Shown: positions 21,390 to 34,724, numbered from the stretch's first letter. The stretch is DNA of 64,000 nt from Saussurea involucrata (GCA_033807775.1 CM066314.1:92048929-92112928), one strand, 5' to 3'. Program-made: numbers and translations. The notes: generated by a model not told the origin, from the sequence alone.

Positions 21390-24300
21390 ACAGCTTGAGT
21401 GAATCAAATGCACCTCGGTGTGTTTGATCTCAAGTTTGCGGCTATAAAATTTTCTTTAAAATTTTTGGAAAATAAAAGAAAGGAAAACCCGTTTGAGAAA
21501 CGGTGATCGATGGCGCAGTGTGTACAGTCAGCCGGAGCCAGGGGAAAAGGTACAGCACTTAGTGTTTTATTGCTTTCTAGATCATAGAGTATGCATGCTA
21601 GATTGCCTGTTGTGGACACTATGCTGTATGTTGAACTACTTGCTATTAGGAATTTATGCTAATTATGATAGGTTACTAAGTGGATGCCCTCTAGGTTGTA
21701 TGCAGTAAGAGATTTATAGCCTTAGAATATTCGATTTAGTTCTATTGCGCAGCTCTTGTTTGAGTCCAACCGTTCTAGGATAGAGTCTTGTATTCGACTG
21801 TCTATTTGTTTCGCACTGCATATAATCGGGTATTCGCGAGGTCACCCGTTATAATTAGTAGGGATTCGGTAGTAGCAAGGGTAGTGGATAAGAGGAAGTT
21901 CCTAGAGAGCTGGGAAGGGTGTTTATGTATGAGTACGTGTGCTAGATTGCTTTCTAGAACATAGGAGTATGTATGCTAAATTGCTTGGTGCTTATTACAC
22001 TGTATTGCATGTCTGCTGCTTGCTATTAGGGATTTGGCAGTAGCAAGGGTAGTGGTTTGGATGGAATTCCTAGGGAGCTAGGAAGAGTGTGTACATATGC
22101 CGGTGCGGGCATATGTGTATAGTTTCGGCGAGAAACTACTTGGACCCCTTGGGATGGAACTCGGAACGGGCGATGATAGGTGTGGATGGTAGTAGTAGAG
22201 CTCCTACTACCGGAAGCACAGGATCAATGCTCGAGTCGGGGAAGTCACGAGGAATCCAAGGAGTTGAGCGTGAGTGTTGTTAGTATGAGTTATTATGTGC
22301 TAATAACGCGTTGTATTGTCTACCCAGAATAGCCATCACAAGGAGGAACAACTATAGTAAACCTACTAGTACAGGTGTGTACTCGAAGTATTTTGAGGTG
22401 ATGATCGTTGGGGGTAGTGATGAAGGTCCTAAACTAGTAGTCGTTGGAATAGAAAGACGATTCTAATATTAGTCACTTGGAGTGACGATAAGGATGATAT
22501 TTGTTGTAAGCAGATCATTTCGGGCCAAGATGGAAGATTGTGCTAGGGTCATAGGCTCATAGAGCCGACTTTGATTTGAGGAAAACCCGTAAGATGATTT
22601 GATGTGATTTCCCAACTTGCCTTAAGAGGTTTAAATGTCTGGATGACAATGGTAGACCGGAGAGTTTCAGAGTAGTAGGGGTCGAGACGTTGAATGCCGA
22701 ATGAGTCATGCACGAAGTTATTTTGAAAATAAGATTGCATTAACAAATTCTTGTGTTTCAAATCTTTGTATGGACGGTGTTTTGGAATTTTGGGAACTGC
22801 TCAGCACACGCACAAGATTTTGAAATATGGTTTTGAAAGTGTATGAAATCGTTTTATCACGGGAGTGCAAACTTTGTTAGAATTTGTCTCATTTTCGTTA
22901 TTTTTCCAACGGTTCTTTCGGGTACGATGTTATCCGTGTTTTGGTGGTGGTTAAGATGTTGGGTAAGTGACTACGGATTGAGACTCTAACATTGGAACTC
23001 CTCCACATGTGTTAGAGTTGAGACGAAAAGTTACATTCCACGATGTCTGTATAAAGGCTATTTTGGTGATTTGTTTAAAATGAGTTTGGAATTCCAGTGT
23101 CGCTTAACTTTTCGTTCGAGAGTTTGTATTACTAAGTGTTTTATTGCAAATAGTTCGGTGTGTGGATTGATTCATGCGTGACATAAGTGATGCATGGAGG
23201 AATTTTGGTAACATTTCATAAGGAGTTGTTTAGTGCGCTTTTTAGTCAGCTAAAGGTTTTATTGACATTTCCATGAAAATGCGATTTATCGACTTAGGGG
23301 TATGCATACTGGGGTAACCTTTGTTCTCGACATTTTGATGAACAAGTCGTGCATGAAAATGTTTTAGTTCCTTTTTGTTGAAATGAAAGACCATTTGATC
23401 CAATGAGTGTTTTTATGTTGTGAACATCATGCATACGATTACAATGTGTTATATTTTGGAAATATAAATGCGTAGATTTTTGACATTCGGTTAATTTAGA
23501 ATTACCGATTTTTTTTTTGGGAAATTAAAAACTTTTGCTTTGGAGGAAACGAGTATTTTGAGCATTTTCGATAAATACATTTTTAAACTATAATGTTTTG
23601 ACGTTATATGTCCCAAGTACGAAACTTGAGGAGGTGTTACAAGCTTGCATGCCTGCCCCCAGTTTGAGATTTTATGAGGTTTTAGTCGATATTTCCAATT
23701 AATAGAAGCGGACTGGTTTCTGTCTTCAAGTTTGAAACTTACACGAGACAGTTGTGTTTTAACAAAAATATATTTGTAAACCGTGTCATCGTTTTGTGTG
23801 ATTAGCTGACGCACGAAAAATTTGTGGCGAACCCTGTGCCACGTCATTTTTATGATTAAAAAGAAGAATTTTTGAATCAAATATCGTGAAACTTATTTTG
23901 AATTAGGTGCACACCTTTGTCGCACCCTGTTTAAGGTCAAGCGGTTACTTTAAGTGCACGTCGTGAGTCAATCCATAATGGAATCGAGGCGGTTCATTTT
24001 AAAGAAATTATTTATTACGCTTGCTTTTGTGTGAGTAAACTGAACTGCAATGGAACGATTTTCAACATGATTTTCCTATGTGGGACGAGCGTGTCCAGTT
24101 TTGCGTAACTATCGATCAGGTAATAGTAGTTTTATTACATACGATATTTTGAGATGAAAATCCTGATGTTGAAAATATTTTGTAAATGATTTTGTAAACC
24201 ATTTGGGGAAATGTGCTTTTAAGTGTCATGTGTCATTTCGAGAATTTTTAGGGTGTGAGTCCTTTTGGAAAACTCTTTTGTTTAACCCGTGTTGAGTCTG

Positions 24301-25635
24301 AGACTAAGGTTGATTTCAGAGTATTGCTTGCTTAAACTTTGTTTAAACGCATTTTCCGACCTATGGGTCTAGCAAGCGTAGAGCATTTTCCTCGATTTTG
24401 ACTTGGAGTTAGTCATGGGCCAATTGCCCGGTTTTAATGGCTCGATGTGGAGTCTAGTTGATGAGTTGTTTTTGTCGCACCGTTTGGCATTCTTTGCACG
24501 TTGAGTGTTTACATGTTTGGGTGAGTGAGTCAATCCGGAATAGGCATGTTGTTGGTAGGCTGTTTGCTTTGGATCCTTAGACACGTTAGTCAGTCGTTGG
24601 TAATGGTCGGTTGGGTATCTCGGGGTGGGACCCCAGTATTCATGTGTTTTAACCTAGACTTTCCAGTAGGTACTAGGAGGATATAGTTGTGGGCACTTAC
24701 CTGGGAGGTAGTTCCGGTGTACTGGGTCTTGAGGCGTTACCTGGGAGGTAGACGTCAAGGTGTATCCTCGATACGGTGTGACTTGGCTTCGTAGAGCAAG
24801 TGTGGATGATACGTCGACGGTGGAAGGTAGATATTCCACGCGCGTTAGTACTGTAGGCCGAATAGTATCGGTTAAGGGATTGATGCCCTTTGTTATTAAG
24901 AGAATAAATGCGCATCAACCATTTTGAGGTAGGTGGTATATTTAGGTGTGGACTTTTGGGCTTGAGGCCAAACACCTTTAGTATAATCGGAGAGTTGTAG
25001 CCGATTTTAAGATAATCATGGTGACGGTAGTAGTAACCCTGAAATGATCACTTGTGATGGATGGTTATGGTGGAATGACCTACGTGTGTGTTAGTTAATT
25101 TGGTTGTGGGGGATATCTATTTGTGTTAGTGTCTAGGATAATACCACGCTGATGTGAGTTATTGTAATCGGTTGGACCGATGTTCGGCGGGTGGCCGATG
25201 TTTGTTATTGTAATCGGTTGGACCGATGTTCGGCAGGGGGTCGATGTTTTGTTAATATAAGTTATTGAAAATCTTCGGAGTCTATTAGAATTCGTGGAAG
25301 TTAATCGACAGTTATGGGTAGGAATGATCGTAGTCGAGTATCCTGTAGGGTATACTGTGAGCAGCTTTAGAATGGTTAGAGCTTGAAATTTGACTCGGGA
25401 TACATGAAATGTCTAAGGTTGGGGAACAACCGAAGTCGCTTGGCTAGGAATGATTCCAATTGTTGGGGTGTTCTGCCGATCATAATCCCAGTGTCCTAGA
25501 AGGAGTACGTTAGTTAGAAAAGTGTTCGAGAAGTTTTAGAAGGGATTTCAAGTGGACTTAGGAACCTGAGGTTGAGATGAGCGAGAACTATTCCGAGTAT
25601 TTGCCGGTCTAGACTTCGAGGACGAAGTCTAATCC
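21390..25635 (+). other. GY-2 interior without recognisable genes
   Basis: About 4.2 kb with only short open frames on either strand (longest about 129 aa, minus strand 23491-23880, no motif seen). Near its 5' end two imperfect stretches with tattagggatttggcagtag and similar occur (about 21640-21690, 21860 and 22022). Near its 3' end are repeats of ttacctgggaggtag (24695-24755) and of the cggttggaccg motif (25165-25245). I see no gag or pol remnant, so the interior may be unrelated to the autonomous partner. Confidence 0.6.
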
Positions 25636-25649
25636 AAGTGGGGGAGAGT
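25636..25649 (+). other. GY-2 polypurine tract
   Basis: aagtgggggagagt immediately precedes the 3' LTR. The preceding cttcgaggacgaag is common just upstream of the PPT in plant chromoviruses of the Tekay/Del group. Confidence 0.85.
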
Positions 25650-27705
25650 TGTAAAGCCGTGTCCCGGTATGTAATTTCTTTTATTAATTCTTTTCTTTTA
25701 AGTTTGATTTAAGGTGGTTTCCGTTAACGGGGTTAGTCGAGTTAGACCTAATCGAAAAAAAAAGGGTCGGAATTTTGGTTAGTTGCGAGAAAGTTAAGTT
25801 GAGGGACCATTTGTGTCAAGGGCCAAAACTTAAACTATATTTCGGCCCATGACTTTCTCAAACCAATTCCATATTTGTGGCTTGTGTGTTTGTGGCGTGA
25901 ATGGCAAGGAAAACAAAGAAATCAAATAGAAACCATAAGAAAAGAACCCTACGGCCTCCCTCCCTCATGTTTCCCTCGACCGAGACCCCCCATTCGGTCT
26001 TCTTCGCCGCTGCCGTGCAACCCCACCGCCGCCGCTGGCGTTACCGACCGCCGGAGAGAGAGAGGAACAGCGAGAGAGGAAGTAGGAGCCGACCGTTTGC
26101 TGCTGCGTTTCCGTTGTAGAGGTAAGACCGTCTCTCTTTCTTCTCGTTTTTATTCGTCGCCTTCAACCGTTAAACCACCGCCGTCGGCTCTGCTGCCGCC
26201 GTGCCCCGCTGCCGGAGGTGGCAGTGGGTGGTGCCCGTGGCGGAACCCTAAAACCACCTCTGACCGTAACCTTAAACCGCCGTAGCGGAACCCGAATCGT
26301 ATAAACCGAACGCGTAAACCGTTTTAAAAGTTATCATTTTATGTGTTTTGTCTAAATCTGCCACTGTCTTGCGTTAACCATAACTTTTTCTCCGTAGCTC
26401 GGTTTGAGGCGAAACTGGTGCCCACGGTTCACGTTCTGGGTCGGGCACATTTTCCGCGTTTTAGCGGAAATCTGGTTCGGCCTCTAGCTAGGTGAAAAAG
26501 TTGTCGTTTTTACAGCAGTTCGTCATTTTATGTAAAAAACTGCAGTTTCTATCCCTGTCTTGCGTTAGCCGTAACTCTTTACTCGTAACTCGGATTGGGG
26601 TGAAACCGGTGCCAAAAGTTCCCTTTCCGAGTCTAGTAACTTTTCTGTGTTTTGTGAAAAATCCAGTTCGGAACGTAGCATAGGCCAAATCGTCGTTTTA
26701 TACCGGTAGCTGCTGTTTTTCACTGTTCTGCGAACCATTCTTATAAAATCCGTATTTAATTGTAGAAAAATCGTTAGGAGGTGTATAATATGTCCTTGGA
26801 ACCCTATCTCAGAGTACTTTCTGGTCATGTAATTTAATTGAGGTTTTTCTGGGTTTAAATGGGTCGGATCAGGTCCCGAACAGACCTGTTCGGTTAGACC
26901 GAAAAGTCGTTTTAGTGACGGATTAGGTGTGCGTCGTATTTTAGGGTCCGGGTCTCGTGTAAATACTTTTTGACGTTCGTCTAGGTGTCGGGAAGTGATC
27001 TTGGATTTGTGGAGCTTGAATTATTAATTGTGAGCTAGGCGCGCTTACGAGGTGAGTTCTCTCACTATATCTAATAACGGTTGTTTTATCATTGCTGTAG
27101 TACATGTGTTGTAGCTTTATGTGATTGTGTTGTGGAACTAGATAGTGGGGTGTCTAGTTGATACTATGTTGTCATGTTAACTCGGTGGGACCGAGGATTC
27201 GGCGGGGCCGGAGATTTTATACGCGGGTGGCGTAGAGACTCGGTGGGACCGGGGATTCGGCGGGACCGGAGATGTTATCATGTGGTCGGTGGGACCGACT
27301 TGTGCCTTTTAGGTGGGTGGGTGTGGATATACATGTTTATGATTTGTTCGTAGACTGGTATGTTTGTTATGTGTATCTATCTGTTATAGGGGTAATGTGG
27401 AATAACTGTGTTATCTATAGTGGTTGAATTCACTAAGCTTCGTGCTTACCCCTTCCCAATAAATCATTGTTTCAGGTGCGAGTAGCTCCAAGGCGTGATG
27501 GGTACACACTGGCGCGCGTGAAGAGCTGATTTTTATATCGTTTTATGATTTTCATTTTTAAACTATTTATTCCGCTGTTTATTGTTTTTAGAGAATAATT
27601 ATTCTTGGGTTGCAAATGAAACGATTTGGGTTATTTAACGAGTTTAATTAATGAAATGTCATATTTTAAAAAATTTAAATTCCTTGTAATTTTTGGGACG
27701 TTACA
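25650..27705 (+). repeat. GY-2 3' LTR
   Basis: The same length as the 5' LTR (constant offset 6,331) and nearly identical. It is followed directly by the target-site copy ctttt at 27706-27710. Confidence 0.95.
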
Positions 27706-30063
27706 CTTTTCAAGGTAGTATACATGCCTTGGGAACTTTGAGCTTTCAAAACCTGGTGGCTGATTTACGTAAACCTCTTCTTGGATTTCACCGTTTAGAA
27801 AAGCTGATTTTACGTCCATCTGATAGACTTTAAAACCTCTGTGGGCTGCGAAGGCTAAGAATATTCTTATTGCTTCGAGCCGTGCGACAGGGGCAAAAGT
27901 CTCATCGTAGTCTATGCCTTCTTCTTGTCTATATCCTTTTGCTACTAATCTTGCTTTGTTTCTGACGACCACTCCATCTTCATCCTTCTTGTTTCTGTAG
28001 ACCCATGTAGTCCCAATGGCCTGTTTCCCTCTTGGCAGAGGTACTAAAGTCCATACTCTGTTACGCTCAAATTGCATAAGTTCTTCTTGCATGGCGTCTA
28101 CCCAGTTTGGGTCATCTAGGGCTTCAGAAATCTTCTTTGGTTCTATCACACTAATAAAATTTGTAAAGAAACAAAAATTAGCAGTGGCAGACCTTGTTTT
28201 TACTGAGTCAGAAGGTTCTCCAATTATTTGGCTTGGAGGATGGCTTTTTGTCCACTGAGTTGTGCGTGGAAGATGATCATCAATGTCATCAAAACTTTCT
28301 TCAGAGGCTTCTTGTGTTTCTTCTTGTGTAGCCTCTGTCGTTCTTCGTGCCTTGGTAGTTGATTCTACCGTTTGTGGAATGATTGGTATGAGTGGTGGTG
28401 GAGTTTGTTCCTCTGAGGACGTATAGTCTTGGTCCTCGATCTCCTCTGTAATTGGTTCTTCTGTGGTTTGTGCAGTTTATGTGGTCGTTTTTCTTGATGT
28501 TTCATCTTCTGCACTTTCTTCTGCTTCGGCAATTGCATCTGTAGTATTTATAGAAGAAGATGAAGCATTATTTGGACCAGTTAGAGTCATACCTGTAGGA
28601 ATTTGTCCGACAGAGGATGGTTCTTCAGAAACTCTAATGGTTCCGACAGAAGGATCAATGTCATTGTGGAACATCTCCAAAAATAGAAGATCCAAATCTT
28701 CTTTTGTTCTTGAGATGTCAGAGGATTTCCCTTTAATTCCGAGTTCTGAACTTATTTGCTCAGAAGTCATTTGGAATGAATCATCAAAAGAAACATTGAT
28801 GCTTTCTACAATCTTGTGAGACTTTTTAAGGAATGTTCTGTAGGCTTTGGAAGTGGCAGAGTATCCAATGAATTTGCCTTCATCAGCTTTTACATCAAAC
28901 TTTCCTCTTGAATCTCTGTCGTTTAAGACAAAGCATTTGCATCCGAATACATGGAAAAATTTGATGTTTGGCCGCCTTTTGTTAAGCAATTCGTAAGGCG
29001 TCTTGAGGTGTCTTTTCACAACGGTTGAACGATTCTGAGTATAACACGCAGTAGAAATTGCTTCTGCCCAAAAGTTCATTGATAATCCGCATGCTGACAG
29101 CATAGTTCTTGCGGCTTCCACAAGTGTTCGATTCTTTCTTTCCACAACACCGTTCTGTTGTGGAGTGCGAGCTGCAGAGAAGTCCTGTGATATTCCTTTT
29201 TTTGTAAGATAGGCTTCAATGACAGAGTTTTTAAATTCTGTGCCATTGTCACTTCTTAACTTCTGTATTCTGCAATCATAAAGAACTTGGATTCTTTTCA
29301 TTAGATTTATCAATACATTTGGAACATCTGATTTCTTTCTAACAAATTCAACCCATGTGAAACGGGAATACTCATCAATTAGGACAAGTATGTATTTCTT
29401 GCCACCTAGGCTCTGTATGGCAATGGGACCGCAGAGGTCGACATGAAGCATGTACATAGGCCTAGTGCAAGATACATCAGTTTTGCCTTTGTGGGAAGCC
29501 CTTCGGTGTTTTCCCATTTCACAAGTCGAACACAAATGATCCTTATTGAATTTAACATTTGGCAAACCTTTAACTAGATTGAGTTTTACTAGTTTATCCA
29601 AGGTGTGAAAGTTTAAGTGACAGAACCTGTTGTGCCATAAGCACGCTTCTTCACTTTTGCAGGCTACTAGGCAAACTTTGTCCTTGGATTTTGAAGTAAA
29701 ATTCATTAGGTATAGATCACCTCTTCTTTCAGCTCGCAGAAGTTCCATTCCTGTTTTTTCACTCTGTAGAGAGCATAAAGTTCTTTTGAATAACACATCG
29801 AATCATGTATCACAGAGTTGACTTACGCTTAGTAGGTTGTGTTTGAGGCCATTCACATATGCAACTTTGTATACAGAGACATTTTCTTTCTGTATGACTC
29901 CATAGCCTTTGATGTGTCCCTTCATGTTGTCTCCAAAAGTTACAGATCCACCATCGTGTGTTTCTTTGTATGTGGATAGTAATCTTCTATTGCTAGTCAT
30001 GTGCCTTGAGCATCCGGAGTCAAGATACCAAATTGGCACATGTTGCTTCTGTAAGACAATCAC
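27706..30063 (-). pseudogene. pol: SV-2 pol, 5' part: protease, integrase, RT N-terminal half
   Basis: Protease (29803-30063) carries WYLDSGCSRHMTS. Integrase (28477-29796) has the HHCC zinc region (LWHNRFCHLNF...CSTCEMGKHRRASHK) and the DDE core: HVDLCGP, LRSDNGTEF, NGVVERKNRT. RT starts near 28150 with IGTTWVYRNKKDE and the DVKSAFLNG and PPGFE motifs and is cut by GY-2 at 27706. All three lie in one frame, broken by stops at 29800 and near 28477. Gag lies in a different frame with a small overlap (30060-30063). Confidence 0.93.
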
Positions 30064-33000
30064 AGAGATTTAGGTACCCATATCCACATGGGTCCAATAT
30101 TGTTAGAATTTTTCAGGTTTGCCTTAGCATTCTTGAAATACATTTTATCTTTTGTAGAAGAATCAGATTGTTTCTCTTTTGGTTCTGACTTTCGAATTCT
30201 AGTGGTGAGAAAGCAATATGGACTTGAGAAGTGTTTATTCAATTTAAACATAAGATCAAAACAATGACAGTATTGAATGTGAGATGTGATTTGTTTGAAC
30301 TTTTCATTGAATTCTTTGAACTGAGCCACAGAGACATTACACTCTTTCTTTACATTAGATTTCCTATTACAAGAAGATCTATGAATACTAGAATGTTGTT
30401 TGCAAATGTCTTGTTTAGTTCCTGCCTTCTGTGACTCTCTTCTGTTGTGAACATCTTTCTTCACTGTCACAGAGGAAAAATATTTGTTAGCTTCAGGCCA
30501 TTTTCCCTTTTGTTGCCAAGTGGGATTCTCTTTGATTTTCCTTAAAGGTTTTGAAAATTTTAAGCTTTTTGGATTTTCAGAGGCCTTTTTCAGATTTTCA
30601 AGCTCTGTTGAGGTTTTGACTTGTATACACATTTTGAGAAAATCTGGATGGATAGGTATCTCTGTGATTTTCTCTTTTGGAGAAATTGTTCTGTTAAGAA
30701 CTTCAGAGGAGAATTTGACATCCTCTGTGTCACAGTGAATTATCCCTGATTTGAAATCAGTCTCTGAGTCGTCAGAGGATGAATCGTCCTCATATGCAGA
30801 GGTTGAGTCATTTCTTTCGACAGGGGCTGGATTTTCTGAGCATGTATCATACGAGCTTTCTTCCTCTGTAAAAAAACTTTCGTAGATGGAAGAGGTTTCT
30901 GATGAGATATCTTCAGGGAGTTTTTGATCTATTGAAGATGTACAGAGATTTTCTAAAATATTTGATTTCAAAACTTCCAAAATTTCTTTTTCAATAGATT
31001 CTTCAAGTTTTTCTTCTGAAAAGATGGGTTTAAACTCAGGAGCTTCTGCTGACAATTTCTTTTCGACATTTATCATACAGACAAAAGCGACCTGTGTTTG
31101 AGTCTCTGGTTTACCAAACTTAAAGATACCAATCTGATCTTGTGTTTTCAGATATTTCTTTGGTTTGATTTCTCTATTGACAGAGGTTAAAGATGATGAA
31201 TCTGTGTTTTCAAACCACACATTGATCATCTTTGTATGTTCCTCAAGTGAGGTTCTGCAGAGATTTTAACCCTTTTACTTACAGAGAGTAAGTTTGGAAA
31301 GTTTGGTTTGTTAGTTTTTCCCAAAACAAATAGAGAGGACAGAGGTTTTAGTCGTTTATTTTCAACTCCTAAGGTAATATCGCTGTACCCTATACCTCGT
31401 CTTGCTATTTAAGAGTTTACCTTTTCATACACCTTCTGTGCATCTTTATAGTTTTTAATTAAAACTTCTCTTCTTAAAAGATCTTGCCAAAGTACCTCTC
31501 TTTCCTTTTGAAAGTATTCTTTTAGAGCTCTTATGTCTGTAGTTTCACTTCTTGAAACTGAAAGTTCTTTTGTTTTGATTTTTAAAGCATAGGTTAAATC
31601 AGAAATTTACCTTTTTAAAGGATCTATATTTTTGCTCCAATATTTTTCGACTTTTCCTTTTTCTTCAAAGATTTTGGCTTTTTTCTCGAGTGAGAAGCCT
31701 TACTTCTCTCTCATTAAAGGTCAGCTTTTTCTGAATGCTTTCAATTATATCTTTCAGTTCAATGTTAAGTTTAAATAAATCATCATCTACAGAATTAGTA
31801 CTTGAGGTAGAGTTTGAAATGGATACCTCATTGTCAGTGCCGGAGTCAACTTCTGCCATGCCACAGAACAGGGCATTTGTGGGAAATTCCTCATCAGAGG
31901 TAGAGTCTGATTCGAAGTCTTCTTTGTTTGCCTCAGAATGCCCCTTGTTCGCCATTAGAGATTTTTGTGCGTAATACTCGGCCTTCTTTTTGTAAAAAGC
32001 TGAGTCCTTCTGTGGGCGATTTGGTCTACTTCTGCATTCTTTTGCGAAATGACCTGGCTTGCCGCAGTTGAAACAACCTTGGGAGATGTTTCCAATTCGG
32101 TCGTCAGACTTCTGTAGGTCTCCACCTCTCTCTGTTCGACATTCGTTTGCGTAATGACCGGGTTTACCACATTTGTAGCATTCTTGTGTGTGGCCTACCT
32201 TGTCATCTGATCTCTGTCGATCATTTCCTCTGTAGCTTCTGTCGCTCGACCTCTGTAGGTCATGATTTCTGTAGTCTGACCTCTGTCGGTCACTTGATTC
32301 TTCTCTTCTTCCATCATCTCTTCTACCAGAATTCCTTTGGTTATTTCTAAACTCTCTTGTCAATAGAGCCATTGATTTAGCTAATTACGCAAGAGTTATC
32401 TCTTCCTCTATCAGCTCGTCTTCTTCGCTATCAACCATTACCATCTTCTTTTTTTCCTTCTTTTTCTCCTCTGTAGATCTCTCATTTCTTGGTTTGTCTG
32501 CAGCCTCTGTAGATTTACTAACCAATGCGTATGGCACAATGGTTAGTGTTTTAGCTTTAGCTATTTGAGGCTCTTGTGCAGCAAGTGTTCTGTAGAGATC
32601 AGAGAGTGTCCAGGAGTCTAGATCTTGATTTGTTTGTAAATACAGAGACAACTGAAGCCACTCATCGTTCAGGCTCTTTAGAAACATGACGTTATTTTCT
32701 TCCATGGTTCTGTGAATACCGGACTTTTTGCATTTGTTTATGAGAGAGTTGAACCGGTCGTATGTTGTTTGCAGAGATTCTGTTGCAGTGGCTCTGAAAG
32801 CATGATATTCATTTATGTATTGTGCCCTTCGGTTCTTCTGAGTTTTAGCACCCCCTACCAACTATCTTTCTAATTCTTTACAGAGATCGTGCGCTGTTTC
32901 GCATGCATCTAAGGATTGAAAAAGTTTGTTGGGGATTGCCATGATCAATATTCTCTTTGTTTTCTGTGCAACTTCATCTTCTGCCTTATCTTCATTTGAC

Positions 33001-33242
33001 CATTCTTCTCTTGGCTTGGGTTTTTGATGTTCAGGGATTTCAGCAGATTCAGCAGTAGCTGGTACACGTGGCATAGTTATCATCGGAACTGCAGGAAGAT
33101 TGTAAAGATATTGTTTGAGAGTTTTTTTAGTACCCTCAAAGAAATGAACCATTCTTATCTTCCATTGAGGATACTGATCTCTAAGAAGAGTAGGAGGTTT
33201 GGTTAGTGATCCAGCAGTGAAAATGTTATTTGTATTTGTCAT
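30060..33242 (-). pseudogene. gag: SV-2 gag (long Sirevirus Gag with two zinc knuckles)
   Basis: ATG 33242 (MTNTNN) was chosen because it follows the PBS by about 160 bp and the UBN2-like domain begins at once (YPQWKIRM). A single frame of 1,061 codons runs to the stop at 30060, interrupted by stops at 32862, 32385, 31665 and within 31230-31664. Two CCHC knuckles are intact: CYKCGKPGHYANEC (about 32142-32183) and CFNCGKPGHFAKEC (about 32037-32078). An Arg/Asp/Ser-rich region precedes them. An acidic Ser-rich and coiled-coil-like extension follows, ending MWIWVPKSL and a stop. Gag would build particles and bind genomic RNA. Confidence 0.9.
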
Positions 33243-33402
33243 TTTGAGGAAAGGATAATCTGATGGAGGATTTCTAAGTATGAAGATATGGAAGGTTTTC
33301 TGGGTACGACTAATATCTAGAAATATGGTGATGAAGAGAGAAAATAATCTATCAAATAAAAGTTGTAAAACGAGGATCACTTGATATTGAAAATCAAGCT
33401 TT

Positions 33403-33414
33403 GCTCTGATACCA
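33403..33414 (-). other. SV-2 primer-binding site
   Basis: The plus strand reads gctctgatacca (minus TGGTATCAGAGC), 2 bp from the LTR boundary at 33417. Confidence 0.92.
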
Positions 33415-33416
33415 AT

Positions 33417-34276
33417 TGTTGGTTCCCGTTTTGCTTAAACAAGATTATCAGATCTATTAGTTCAAGTTTAAGGTTTGATGCGGAAGCGTATTTAAAGAAC
33501 TAACACAAAAGTTTGATAGATTTTAGAACAAAATATAAATAAACAGTGAACAAAATATTATATCTCAAAGTTTACTGAATTTATATCAAGAACAGGTTTA
33601 TGAACCGTGAGTAAGAAAAAGCTTTAAAAAACAGATATGACTTTTAAGGTGAATAATCTTTTGTGTTCTTGATGTTTGATTGAAGTTGTGTGTTTTTGTT
33701 TTTGTGTGTGTGTGTGTAAGGAAGAACTCAACATGAGTCTTCCTTATATACTACTCTAAAGGGGACCATAAAGCATATGCTACTATTCAAAAGGTACGTA
33801 TGAATAGTAGAGAGGATGTCGTGAACAGTTGCAAGGATGGCATGAACAGTCAGACATGCTGTATTGCATTTAATGCAGCAGACGTCTAATATGTACTAAG
33901 CCCTACTGAGTCCAATCAGAGTTTGACACGTCGACGTTGGACAGGGCATGCTATTATGCAAGTTGATGAACGGGTCCTGTAACAGCAGCAAGATATTATA
34001 AATATCTTCAAGTCTCAGTGAGGACCACAGAGGCTCTATAATGAGTTACAGAGGTTCTGTGGTCTGGTCCTCTGTGGAGTAGTCCACCTTTGTTTCCGAG
34101 TCTTGGGTCTTCTTTGAGTACAGCAGAGGTTCTGTAGGAAGCCTCTGCTGCTTCTGTAGCTTCTTGACCTTGATTTCTCGGAAATGTCGGCAGAGCCTCT
34201 GTAAGAGGCTTTCTTCACTTAGCCTATTTTTCACTACTTCTAAATACTTCTATGATTAGGAAGATTGAAGCTAACA
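33417..34276 (-). repeat. SV-2 5' LTR
   Basis: 860 bp; the plus strand runs from TGTTGGTTCCCG to gaagctaaca, a TG...CA pair with matching inverted ends. It contains CAGAG/CTCTG palindromes near its outer end (34020-34205) and a TATA box. No second LTR is left in the window for dating. Confidence 0.88.
33742..33750 (-). promoter_or_regulatory. TATA box in SV-2 LTR
   Basis: The minus strand reads gtatataagga in the LTR, a plausible Pol II promoter for the genomic RNA. Confidence 0.5.
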
Positions 34277-34724
34277 CATTCTTCCCCTGAAGATGGCGAT
34301 GCATGATCGCTGCCTTAACTCTGAATTGAGTCAAGGCCTCAAAACTCAGAAGATGTTCCTCCTCCAAGTCGGCGATCGTCTCTTCTTTCGCCTTGATGGG
34401 TGACTCAATGTCTGCAACCTGTTTTTCACGTATGGTTAAGAGAGCCTTGGTCGTCGTCATTTCCGTCTCAGACGCGGATGTCTTATTATGGGCCATCTCC
34501 AGACGCCCCTAAAGGTCGCTATGCTCCCTCTTCGAGGCCTCTAAGAGGTCATGAGCATCATCAAGCCTCGACGAGAGGGACTCGACCTTGGCCTCCGTCG
34601 CCAGTAACTACTCCGGTGCCTTTCGCTCGCCGTCCTACGCTGTACGCATCTCCTCCATGGCATGGGAGGCATCCTTTTGGGCCTCCTCCAATTGGCTGAA
34701 CAGGCACAGGGACGCCTGAAACGC

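Larger units (their letters stand above)
19319..27705 (+). mobile_element. GY-2: young, apparently non-autonomous gypsy-type LTR element
   Basis: Two 2,056-bp LTRs (TGTAAAGCC...GACGTTACA) flank a 4,275-bp interior with an initiator-Met PBS and a PPT of the chromovirus type (aagtgggggagagt). The 5-bp duplication ctttt lies on both sides (19314-19318 and 27706-27710), so the whole insertion is intact. The interior shows no gag, protease, RT or integrase motif in any frame that I could recognise. This fits a large-LTR derivative (LARD-like) that depends on another element's proteins. It sits in the RT gene of SV-2. Confidence 0.93.
9776..34276 (-). mobile_element. SV-2: Sirevirus-type element, 3' end lost, duplicated and interrupted
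   Basis: On the minus strand the order is 5' LTR (33417-34276), PBS, gag, protease-integrase, RT broken by GY-2, RT-RNase H, spacer, and ORF3 with a 3.9-kb tandem duplication. ORF3 stops short of its C-terminal domain and the PPT and 3' LTR are absent, so the 3' end was lost at about 9776-9790. It interrupts REL-1 at 34277; the expected target site there is cattc (34277-34281), but the other copy was lost with the 3' end. Confidence 0.9.

Noticed and set aside
21371..21400. tRNA-like match at ggtatcagagc
   Set aside because: Only the primer-binding site complementary to the tRNA 3' end; no cloverleaf.
33700..33716. TG dinucleotide run as a functional element
   Set aside because: Ordinary microsatellite in the SV-2 LTR; no further evidence.
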